Shown piece after piece: positions 55,064-64,000 of a stretch of DNA of 64,000 bases. A model generated the notes under the pieces. The model did not search any database. It was not told the origin of the DNA and saw nothing but the letters and a program-made list of their open reading frames with translations. The DNA is taken from assembly GCA_001931875.2 (NCBI GenBank), contig MSJH02000803.1:362-64361 (forward strand), written 5' to 3'. Made by a program: the position numbers and the translations under genes. Source of the DNA: Byssochlamys sp. IMV 00236. Lineage: Eukaryota; Ascomycota; Eurotiomycetes; Eurotiales; Thermoascaceae. The first letter of the stretch is position 1, and each line of letters opens with the position of its first letter.

Positions 55064-57081
55064 ATGCCTAACTTTTCTCTTGCAGCGTTAGCACGGGGTG
55101 ACCCAGCTGGCTTCCACCAGTATGGCCAGAAACTTTACCAGCATGGTGACCATGTAAAAGCCATCGAGGTGTTCAGTCAGGTAATATTCGAGAGCTTCAC
55201 AACACAACGTGTATTTTATAGTCTGATTTCATACAGGCTCTGAGGATGAAGCTTCCAGATGCCGTTGGGATTCTTGATAACAGAGCAGCAACCTACTGTA
55301 AACTGGGAAATTTTGATCTCGCTCTACGAGACGCCAAGCAGATGATTAAGACAGATAGATCCGATGAACGGGTTAGTACTTACTCTGAGATTCACACATC
55401 CAGTGCTAACAATATCCAGGGATACTTGCGTGCCGGCAAAATACTGATCTTGAATCAGAAACCCGATAGGGCACTGGAGATGTACGCTTATGGATTGAGA
55501 ACATTAGTCTCGGATCATCCCCGTCGTCACGTTAGTACACTGTCCACATCTTCTTAACCTATTTTTAGACGACCCCCTAACTTCAAGACAGCTCCTACAG
55601 CAACTCCATGACAAGCTGGGAGGGAAGATGGCCTCGCAGTTTCGAGATCCTTTTGACCATCTGCCACTGGAATTGGCGGTCATGGTATTGAAGCAGTTTG
55701 ATTTCCGACAAATTGTGTACGTTGGATCTCACAAGAACGCAAAAAGACAAACAACATTTGTTCACCCATATTGACGGAGCTTCCAGGGCAATCTTGCGCG
55801 TTTCGAAGAAATGGGAACGGTTTCTTTCCTCATTACAAGAGTTATGGATGTGTATAGACCTGTCCCGTGCGCGGAAAAAAGTGACCAGCAATGCAGTCCG
55901 GTCTTACATGCGTCGATCAAGGGGAATGCTCACTCACGTTGTCCTGGATAACATCTCTCTTCCCTCTGTGGAAAAGACACTGGAGTTCGTGAGTCGGTGT
56001 CCTCGTCTGGAATACCTCGAAGCTCGTGTCGCGTACCGCGGGGACAAGTTCTATGCTTTGTTCAAGGAATGCAAGAACTTAAAAACCCTTATCATGTCGG
56101 ATGAGATCAACATCGATCACAAACGCGTCGGGATGTTTCTGTCCAGTCTGCCTCTCCTGGAGAGGATCGAATGCCATGCGAACAATGCGTCTCCATTTTC
56201 CGAGGTCTCATGGCCAGAAAAGTTGCCGAATTTACGAGCCATAGCTCTGGGCGCCAATAGCGTGAAGCGCGTCTTCGAATATCTCCAAGCCCTTCATTTA
56301 CCTGGCATCGAAGATGTATGTTGCAACCTACCTCCCCTTCTCATACAAAGCAAAAACTGACCTATAGATCCAGGGCACAATCGCAGACTCAATCCCCAAT
56401 CTCGAAGAGCTCCGTGTGCGTTGGAACCCACGCATCGTCCGAAGCCCTTATCTGTTCGACTTCAATCATCAGGGATTTCCTCGTCTTCGAAACCTAGACC
56501 TCAGCGGAGTCGATCTACCCCCATTCTCAGATCTACCCTCGAGTCTAGAAGACCTACGCCTTCACGCCTGCCGTCCCATCGGTCACCTCCCCTTCGCGGA
56601 AGTCACCCAAGAACAAGTACCGAACCTAAAAACCCTCATCCTGACAGACAACAACTGGGTAACACCCGCAACGATCGGCATACTCGTCAAACCGACCCTG
56701 CGCATCCTCCACGTCGACAGATGCCAGCGTCTAACCGGAAATACAGACGAGCTTATCGCAGCCTGTTGCCAATCCCTCGAGTTGGAAGAACTGAATGTCT
56801 CCCATCTATGCAACATGGACGATAAGGCCGTGGCAAAACTCGTTTATAACCTGAAAGAAGTCAAAAGCCTACATCTTTCATACACCCCCATCAGCGGACT
56901 TACACTTAAAGTTCTATCCGATGCACGAGTAGAGCAAGCAAAAGCAGAAGCAGGAGGGGCGGTGATCACATCTGAGAACAAACTGGTTAAGATCCAGCAT
57001 CTGTACATCAGAGGCTGCGACGGCGTGGCTTCGGATGCAATTGCATATGCACGGGCGCGGGGGATCGAGATATTTACCTAA
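55064..57081 (+). CDS. TPR/F-box/LRR protein (Pof3-like)
   Basis: Exons 55064-55180, 55237-55371, 55420-55530, 55592-55716, 55787-56315 and 56368-57081 join in phase to give 576 aa. The first about 120 residues form TPR repeats (YGQKLYQHGDHVKAIEVFSQ, NRAATYCKLGNFDLALRDAK, RALEMYAYGL). An F-box follows (about 140-180: FDHLPLELAVMVLKQFD), then leucine-rich repeats such as VLDNISLPSVEKTLEF, LRNLDLSGV-type and LEELNVSHLC. This order is that of fission-yeast Pof3, an SCF ubiquitin-ligase receptor needed for genome integrity and telomere silencing. The target here is unknown. Several introns are 48-70 nt and lie between TPR-coding exons. Confidence 0.85.
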
Positions 57082-57444
57082 CTTAATCTTTTTCTTCCCT
57101 TTCAACTATTCCCAGCCTTCGCGCTAGATGGCATTTACGATGTTACGAATCATTTTCCTCCTTGTATTTTCCTAGTTCCAGACATGGCTATGAGAGATAG
57201 GGTTGCATATTCAGCGTTTTGCATAATAGCGTGACTTCTATTCTGTTCGATTCGAAGGTCTGACGAAATGGATATTGTGCGAGCTATGTCTGATCGTGGA
57301 ATTTACAGCGGCTTGAATTTGAGTAACCAATCCTGTAATTTATAGGAAACGCTTGACTTTCCATTCTCGCAAATATAAATAGAATGAGACCTATCCATGA
57401 ACACACTCTACGAAGACGCTCCCAGTCAATGTAGTGTGCGGTAT
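57082..57444. other. Convergent intergenic region
   Basis: 3' regions of the TPR/F-box gene (plus) and the indoleamine dioxygenase gene (minus). No gene seen. Confidence 0.55.
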
Positions 57445-59252
57445 TTACACGCCTCTTTCCTGACACCATTTCTCGACCTCTTTGGCCAACTTCTCCCTTT
57501 GGTCGCGAACACGCTCCATCATGGACTCAACCTGCTTGTGGTACTGGTATGGAGCCTCCTGATGGCCGTTCTGGGATTTCCTGTGCTCAGTCACGGGCGT
57601 GACAACCCCTGGGGCAAGGTAAGTTTCGTAGATGGAAATCATGAAGTCCATCACCGCAGAGAGTTGGTTGGGGAGCCACTTCCGTTTTAATTTGAGTTAG
57701 TGAATGCGTATACCCAGGGCAAGGATTTCGATTCATTAACATATATCTGGGGAGGGCAGACAAAGGCTAAGACTGGTTGGAATGAAGAACATACCGTAAC
57801 GATCGGGCTGCCTCCTGTGGCAGTTGGGTGGGGAGTCCTCCTGATGATATACTCCCTCGCGAACAACCAATGTCTCCAGCGGAAGCTGCGCACGTGGTCA
57901 AGCGCCTTGAGGAACAAGACTACTGTTTCCTTGTCTTGCATAGCGAAGTCGCGAACAGAGAGTTCCTCGGCCTTTTCACAGACATGTTTCAGGAATTTAC
58001 GGTGCGGCAGAGGTCGGTAGTCGCGGAATTCGTGCAGGATCTTGGTTAGCGGTGTAGAGGGCATGGGGATCTGGAGGAGGTGGTCGAGGAGGGGGATCTG
58101 GTTGTAGGTTAGTCGGTGTTGAAAGAGAGAAAAAAAAAGAATTGAGTGGAACGTAGGTGCTCTTACCATGCTGTCATTTGCTCCACTCTCACCACGGTAG
58201 AACTGGGGTCTGTTATCATCGCATCCTTCATAGATAACACCATTGGGAAACATGGATTGCGACGTGATGCCGAAGATGAAGACTCGGAAGGATAGATAGT
58301 CAGCGGGCTTGGACTTGGCCCACATTTCTTGATAAAGGTTCATGTTAGTAGGCACCATGGCAAGAATAAGTTGATCATCATCTCACCTTCCATACACTCT
58401 TCAATCTTCTCCATAGCTTGGAGTATCTCGCGAAATCCATCATTGACCTCGGACCTACGGCCACCCTGCTCGATAGTATCAAGGACCCTGACAGCACCAC
58501 TGATCAAGGATGACGACTCTTTAACCATGTCCACATGGGTCAAGATGAAGCCTGCTTCAGAACTCTTGGGGTCTAGTCCACGCTCAAATGCGCGGATGAG
58601 ACGCAAGTTGTCGTACTTGAGTCCCTCTGCTGGGTTGTCCAAGGTGTAATTGAACAAAGAATATGCAGCAGCATAGGACATGAAGGGTGGGAGATCAAGC
58701 CTATAGAGATACGTTAGTTATGCTTGAAGGAAGGACAACTTGCTATAGGTAATATACGACGACGTACAGTTTCGCGCAACGCCACATTGGTCCAGCAATA
58801 GCCCTGGGCAAGACGTCCCTACCCAATCCATACCCATCGTCAGGGTTCTTGGTCCATCTCTCCCAGCATGGCTCAAGTATATATGCTGAAGCAAGGAAGG
58901 AATAGTCCCTGAAAATAGCAGTGATAGTGTAGAGGTCAGGAGATCCATCAGGGGCGATGAGCTTATCAACCTCTCCAGTCAGGTCGGGAAGTTCCTTCAC
59001 AGCATCACCCAGATCGTATGTCGCCAGAAGACCAGGGGCACCGTCAGCCTTGACAACGGGCATACGATCAAGAAGAGACACAAGTGGCTTAAAGACCTCA
59101 GGAAGAGTTGTAGGTGCTATCTTGTAAGGCAGGAAGCCAGTGGATGTCGTGATAGTAAAGGGGTCAAGGGAGGATGGCAAGGTGGAAGGGTCATGCTTGA
59201 TATGAGGGAAGGTCTTCAAGGTAGAAGACTTGGGTAGCTGTGGGACAGTCAT
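57445..59252 (-). CDS. bna2: Indoleamine 2,3-dioxygenase
   Basis: Five exons on the minus strand, 59252-58768, 58700-58387, 58327-58167, 58097-57795 and 57678-57445, give 498 aa with all phases consistent. This heme enzyme opens the indole ring of L-tryptophan to N-formylkynurenine, the first step to NAD+ by the kynurenine route. Landmarks are RAIAGPMWRCAKL, FRVFIFGITSQSMFPNGV, PQFYRGESGANDSM and FRDYRPLPHRKFL. The FRWRHWLFAREYI segment has a His that by family knowledge is the proximal heme ligand. The C-terminus after it is helical with a coiled tail. Aspergilli usually carry several paralogues; which one this is cannot be told from the window. Confidence 0.93.
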
Positions 59253-60943
59253 GTTGTAAAGGTCTATATATATCCTTGCAAGAGTCTATGGGAGGCGACG
59301 TTGATGTTTGGTAGGGGTATAGTACGATAGACGAAAAGGGAAAGCGTCAGTCTAGGTCAAGGGACCGGAAAAAGTATGGGTAAAAAGGAGTAAAGAAGTT
59401 GCGTGGAACTCTCTATGAACATATGAGATTAGAAAAGGACGCAGGAGCAAGCGATTCCGACCGGGAATTTGAGCAAGCTTATATATTCAAAGAGGCCGGT
59501 ATCAATTCCGGCCTCAGAGACGCCATTACCCAAACGATCATGGTATCATGTGGATCCGTCATCCAAGTCAGAAGTACTGTCGTATCTGTCTTTTACTTAT
59601 AGTATTGGTCTTTATACGACATATTACTCCCTTATATCGACTTCCAATAGATAATTTGGAGCAGAACAGTAACTGCAGTATCGAGGAGTGAAGCCATATA
59701 GATCGAGGACGGAGCTGGTTTGAAGATGCAAGCTAAACCCAATACGGCTTGGTCCCGATCTGATCTGAATAGCTTATCTTCGCAGTTCAACATCAATTTG
59801 GTGGGCTAAAAAGGAATGTAATACTTCCTGGGAGCTTTTTTAAGATCGCCATATGTATTCTAGATGGTAGTTCTTTCAAACTATGGTGGAAGAGGAGCTG
59901 TTTACCGTAAGTTGGTACTTCGAATATCTCGCGATCTATAAACGCAGCAGGCATGATTGGCCGACAAGACGAGCGTTTACTCCACCAGCCATGAAATTAC
60001 CTTCGTTAGTTATCGGAGGCCGGAATTTGGCCGGCCTCCGACGATATCCGCGGTTTGTCGGCTCGTCCGCCGAGCATCATACGAACTACCTACTAGTTCC
60101 AGGTTCACCGTCTTTTCGATTCAATAAAAGAAGGAACTAGAAGTAGTCGCATATACTATCGGATGTCGATGTAAGTTAGTTCCAACTTCCTGGACTCTTG
60201 TACATTGACAACGTAGTTGGATATAAGTGGAGTGATACTATCGCGAGGACTACAATAATATAAGATAGTAATTTATTCCGTTATTAATTAAAGAAGCATT
60301 AATTTAGAGAATCTTCGTAAGTTCGAAATGCATAATTCTCCTTGGCTAAGGCAACAGAAGGCTTGATTAGGATAGATTGATGGCGGAGAGGTACCGTTTT
60401 AGGAACAGTTTTAACAGTTTCTTCAACTTGCTGAACCCTCGAACAGAGGGCATGGTTTTCGCTTTCACTGGATCTTATGGAGACACTGGATCATGGAACT
60501 GAACCACAGAGAATAGCTTTCCAATAGAAGGTTACTGTAATAGCTGCCTCTCAGGAAAGAAGGGTAATATATTCAGAAGGGAGCATGAAGTAATATCAGT
60601 CAACGGCCCTTCTAGATAGGCTGCTCGCTCGGTATCTCACTACCTAATATATGAGATTTGACGAAGAGGACCTCTGGCGATTATCAGAACCACCTGTGAC
60701 TAATAAAGGACTAGCAAGCCTTGCCAAATGGCAAGTTGCTTTCTTATGGCTCAAAGCCGATTTGACACATGAATACTCCTCATGATTGCATTGTTGAGGG
60801 AATCTTCAGTGTATTGTTCATAGTTGTGTGTGCCCTTCGTTACTCCTATGAGCAATATTGTGTCTGCTTGGCGTTGCTATAACCGATACTGCACTTAGGG
60901 ATCCATGACAAGTAATACGACATCTTGCCGTTCCAGCCGACCG
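59253..60943. other. AT-rich intergenic region with two GAGGCCGG palindromes
   Basis: 1.7 kb without a supportable gene. Perfect palindromic words occur at 59492-59515 (GAGGCCGG, 8-nt loop, CCGGCCTC) and 60013-60041 (TCGGAGGCCGG, 7-nt loop, CCGGCCTCCGA). Related TAGTTCC/GGAACTA words surround the second. The right half (60140-60900) shows nothing recognisable. Confidence 0.5.
59492..60041. repeat. Pair of GC-rich palindromes about 520 nt apart
   Basis: Both palindromes share the core GAGGCCGG...CCGGCCTC and stand out from AT-rich surroundings. They could be hairpin ends of a decayed small element or duplicated protein-binding sites. No target duplication was identified. Confidence 0.55.
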
Positions 60944-62585
60944 TTAGCACCTTTTCCGTTTTCCCGAGTTTTTGTTACGCAGGTCTTCAAGTAGTTTGAA
61001 GCCTTCCTCCGCTGTCAGTCTTGCACTTGGTTCTAACTGAAGCATTCTGCCAGCGCATATCGCCGTAGGCGAGTCTGAACCTTCAAGATGTTTTTGGCAC
61101 TCAGATAGATCATCGGACGACATGATTCTCCGTCCGTATGTTCTGCGCAGCGTCAATTCGAGCCCAACTAACCCACAACTCCAGTAATCCACAGAACGAT
61201 CGTGTGTCCTCTTCTCGACTTGCTCGGGCGCAAGGTAGGGAATAGTTCCTGGAAAATCATACAGTATAACTGGCTTGTCCGAAGCGCACCCGAAATCAGT
61301 CAGCATAGCTGCAGGTGGATCGTAACTCTTCACCAAGATATTGTCTGGTTTTATGTCGCGATGGCAGATACCATTTTCATGAAGGAAGGCGACTGCATCT
61401 AACAGCTGGGCAAAGAATATTGCACGGCCGTCTGTATTTACGTTAGATTCATAAAGGGAACGAAATGTGGCATTGAGAAGAGGTGAGATGATGAGATATT
61501 CGTCTGTGACATCGTAAGGAGTTGGCTGCCATTTTTCGTCTAGATTGCTTCGGATTCTTTCCTGGAGAGAAATGAGTATAGCTCGCTTAGTCGAAGAACC
61601 GAACTGCCTTACAACTTCGACCCTGGATGGGCCTCCTTTGATATGGTGGATTTCGAGCGCGGTTGCAATCCGTTCCTGCTCAGGCCCATTAGAGTGAAGA
61701 CCACAGTTGGCTTTTAGAGGGGGCGCTGACATGTACGAGGCCAGAAATGCGCCTGGTCATTGCGATCTCACAATTCACATGTCTTGCATTTCGCCTGGAT
61801 TTCAAAATACGTTTCGCTGCTCCTACTTGTCCGCTTCGAGCGTTCACGACTGTATACACCACTCCATAACTCCCCCTTGATATTGGCCGTGAGAAAATCC
61901 AGTCCTGGAATCGGGAGTCGTTCTCACTTGGCGTGGGAAGAACAAAAGGATTCTCATCACGATGGAACTGACGAAAGAACTGAGTCAGTTCCACTTGGAA
62001 CTGTTCTTCCTCTTCGGCATTCCGCAGCTCATACCTAAGAGTGAAAACACATCCACCGATCATGATGGCATTTTGGTGGGGTATGAGTCGTTGGTCATGT
62101 CTGAACACGTCGCCATTCAACATGACTCTCTTGCCCTTCTTGTTGGAAGCAATGAGGAAGAACCCTCCAGCACCCTTGACCCAGTTGAAGCGAGCATGGA
62201 TGCCAGCAACAGCATCCTCTTCCTCGATATTGGCATCATCTTCCACGTGCAGAAGTAGGTCCACTCCCCGGTTCTCGAGCGACGTGCGACCTCGGCCTAT
62301 TCGCCATCCGATATGTGCGAATTGCGGCAGGTTGCTGAGAGAAAACTCGAAAGCGTTAACCCATTTGCCGTCGCGCTGTACTTCCTTGATGAACTGCTGA
62401 TGATAGACGCTGCCGAGACGCACTGTCGCATCGACCGCCAATCGAGCTTGTCCATTGTCCGGTATCAGTATCGCAAAGCGGCCAAGGTCATTGATAGAGG
62501 CTTCTGCCGGGCTGTTTGGCTCCGTCGTTGCACCTCGTATAGTTGGAGAAGCAGGTGGGGACGACAACACCTGAGTTGTTGACAT
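60944..62585 (-). CDS. FHA-domain serine/threonine protein kinase
   Basis: Two exons on the minus strand, 62585-61737 and 61675-60944, give 526 aa. The N-terminal half holds an FHA-like phosphothreonine-binding domain (IGWRIGRGRTSLENRG, AVAGIHARFNWV, KKGKRVMLNGDVF). The kinase begins with ISRGSYGVVYTV and AAKRI and has HRDIKPDNILV, TDFGCASD and YLAPEQ, so all catalytic motifs are present. FHA plus kinase is the layout of the checkpoint kinases Rad53/Cds1/Chk2. The kinase is a divergent version, so a different signalling role is possible. The 61-nt intron was set at GTACAT..GAGCAG because shorter options are below normal intron size. Confidence 0.82.
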
Positions 62586-62981
62586 CTTCCCCTAAAGCCC
62601 GATCGTCTTCGATTACGGAAAATCATCATAGCGGGTTACTTATCTCCTTATAACGAATATTCAGATACGCTTCCTCAGTAAAGCCAATCAGAACCGATGA
62701 CTGAAAGATTTCTGAAACCTCATCTGACTGCTGAAGGATGCGCATCAGCAATGCTCTGACGAATCGCCAATCTCGTTCAGTGTAAGGCTGTGTTGTCCAT
62801 GTGCTTAAGTATGGCTTGGCACTAGGTAAGCAACGCGGGCGCTACTGTAGATGCTAGCCTTCCATTCCCCCTTCACAGACTCCTAACACGTACATTTGCG
62901 ACCTCATATCCTGCGTTATCTGGTCAGCTCTCAACAGTACCCAAATCTAAGGGTCGTGGGTATAGCTATGTGCAAAATACC
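62586..62981. promoter_or_regulatory. Divergent promoter between the kinase and the right-end gene
   Basis: About 400 nt between two divergent starts. No gene seen. No strong motif recognised. Confidence 0.4.
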
Positions 62982-64000
62982 ATGAATGATCACGATATCT
63001 TCGAAGCAGCCTTCCGAAGGAACAGCAGCAAAAGAAAGAGCCAACTCCTGCCTTACTTCGTCGCTCATCGTGATTTCCAGCCCGAATATAGGGAGCCCTC
63101 CTCTTCTCCCGAGCAGCCAGAGCCATTTCATATCACCGTATCCAACAAGAGGCAGCGAACAAGATCTTCCCCGAACATTGGGAGAAAGGTCAGCCGTGGT
63201 GCGAGACGAAGACATGGGAATTCGGGCCTGGCCACATCCAAAGGTAGTAGTAGTAGTATAGTTCTCCATGTAATCCAGCTCATCTGTGACATAGATTTCA
63301 GAAAACAAGAATCTCTTCCCGTCGATGCATCCCGGAGCAATCGAGAAAAATCGACTACACCCCCTTCCGCGCGTTTTAAAACGGGCGATGACTCGATCTA
63401 TAAAAGAGGGAACTATACTCTGCGATACACCATCGCACGCAGAAGGATAAGCAAAGGAGAGTCGGTGTACTCTAGTAGGACACCGGGACTAGCAGCAGGA
63501 CGGACGAAGCGGTGATGTACACTCGTGGAGTCCCGAATTCATCTCTCCTAGCTTTCTCTGTCTACGGCCTGAGATATCACTGAAGATTCTTGCTTTGCGT
63601 CTTGCTTTGCGAGATGAAGTGACCAACACTGGGGACCTCTTCTTGGAGGCGATTTGGCTACGAGAAATTGCCGATATCCCGATCACGGTCGATATCCCTT
63701 CACCCGATGATGTGGCCAGTCGGTCAAGTGGGCTTCATATGGATCCAGGCATGAGGCATCCTAGCCGCACTTGGTGGCGTAATAGAGCCGGAAGTGCTCT
63801 ATTCTAGCAGCCTTACAGATGATCAGCAACGTTCGAAGGCGGTGCTTGCCTCTGTGCCGGATAGCATTTACATCTACGGTGGTTCAAAAGCCTTGAAGGG
63901 ACGATTGTACCTGAAGGATCGGAGGTATACGCTCTCAGACAGCTGAGGCCCTACGCAGAAGGGCAATTCTTGCTGCTCAGGAACATGTTCGAGTCCAGTT
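62982..64000 (+). CDS. Hypothetical gene, partial at right edge
   Basis: From ATG 62982 the frame encodes a basic, Ser/Arg-rich start (FEAAFRRNSSKRKSQLL, SNKRQRTRSSPNIGRK). A possible intron lies near 63243-63293. The frame continues to 63515, and a donor at 63511 and an acceptor near 63550 would join it to ISLKILALRLALRDEV, LFLEAIWLREIADIPITVD. Another intron (about 63780-63827) leads to a YIYGGSKALKGRLYLKDRR segment. After that the frame is unclear and the gene probably continues outside the window. No domain recognised. Divergent from the kinase gene. Confidence 0.4.

Noticed and set aside
1..64000. CRISPR arrays, operons, ribosome-binding sites
   Set aside because: The window is eukaryotic. 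No regularly spaced direct repeats of CRISPR type were seen, and gene starts are not preceded by bacterial signals.

Overview
The window looks like nuclear chromosomal DNA from a filamentous ascomycete, most likely an Aspergillus/Penicillium-type member of the Eurotiales. This rests on short (about 40-120 nt) GT-AG introns with CTRAC-like branch sites, single-gene transcription units on both strands, and the gene content: tricalbin, Zn(II)2Cys6 regulator, siderophore-type MFS, NRPS-like reductase, tannase, indoleamine dioxygenase and NIMA-interactor-like protein. I rebuilt exon structures by hand from splice consensus and phase, so exon borders are predictions. The species was not determined.

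Layout. 0.7-5.7 kb: a six-exon tricalbin (ER-plasma membrane tether). 6.3-8.4 kb: an unusual trypsin-fold protein on the minus strand. 8.4-13.1 kb: AT-rich, gene-poor DNA with degenerate repeats. 13.1-15.1 kb: UDP-glucose pyrophosphorylase, with a long first intron that allows alternative N-termini. 16.1-28.4 kb: a possible specialised-metabolism locus, consisting of a Zn(II)2Cys6 regulator, a siderophore-type transporter, tRNA-Ser(AGA), an A-T-R NRPS-like reductase and a 14-TM-type efflux pump. A tandem CCG-containing motif lies between the last two genes. A 20-N assembly gap follows the pump.

28.5-37.5 kb is a decayed island. It holds helicase-like and other gene remnants with stops or frameshifts, two cysteine-rich hypothetical gene fragments and a tRNA-Val(AAC). 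37.6-43.9 kb (all minus): a protein with seven AT-hooks, a DUF7514-type protein and a secreted tannase/feruloyl esterase. 43.9-46.5 kb is AT-rich, with a dispersed repeat shared with 9.7 kb and a 35-bp-arm inverted repeat.

46.6-64 kb: an F-box-like hypothetical protein, a PD-(D/E)XK-like hypothetical protein, a zinc alcohol dehydrogenase, an ADIP/NIMA-interactor-like coiled-coil protein, a TPR/F-box/LRR (Pof3-like) protein, indoleamine 2,3-dioxygenase, an FHA-domain kinase, and an unrecognised gene that runs off the right end.

Most genes are independent housekeeping or accessory units. The only group with a joint logic is 16-28 kb (regulator, NRPS-like enzyme, export and uptake pumps), and that grouping is inference. 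I did not find a clearly new multi-gene system. The best leads are the trypsin-fold protein with a split triad, the NRPS-like locus with its promoter repeat, the alternative UGPase N-terminus, and the decayed island.
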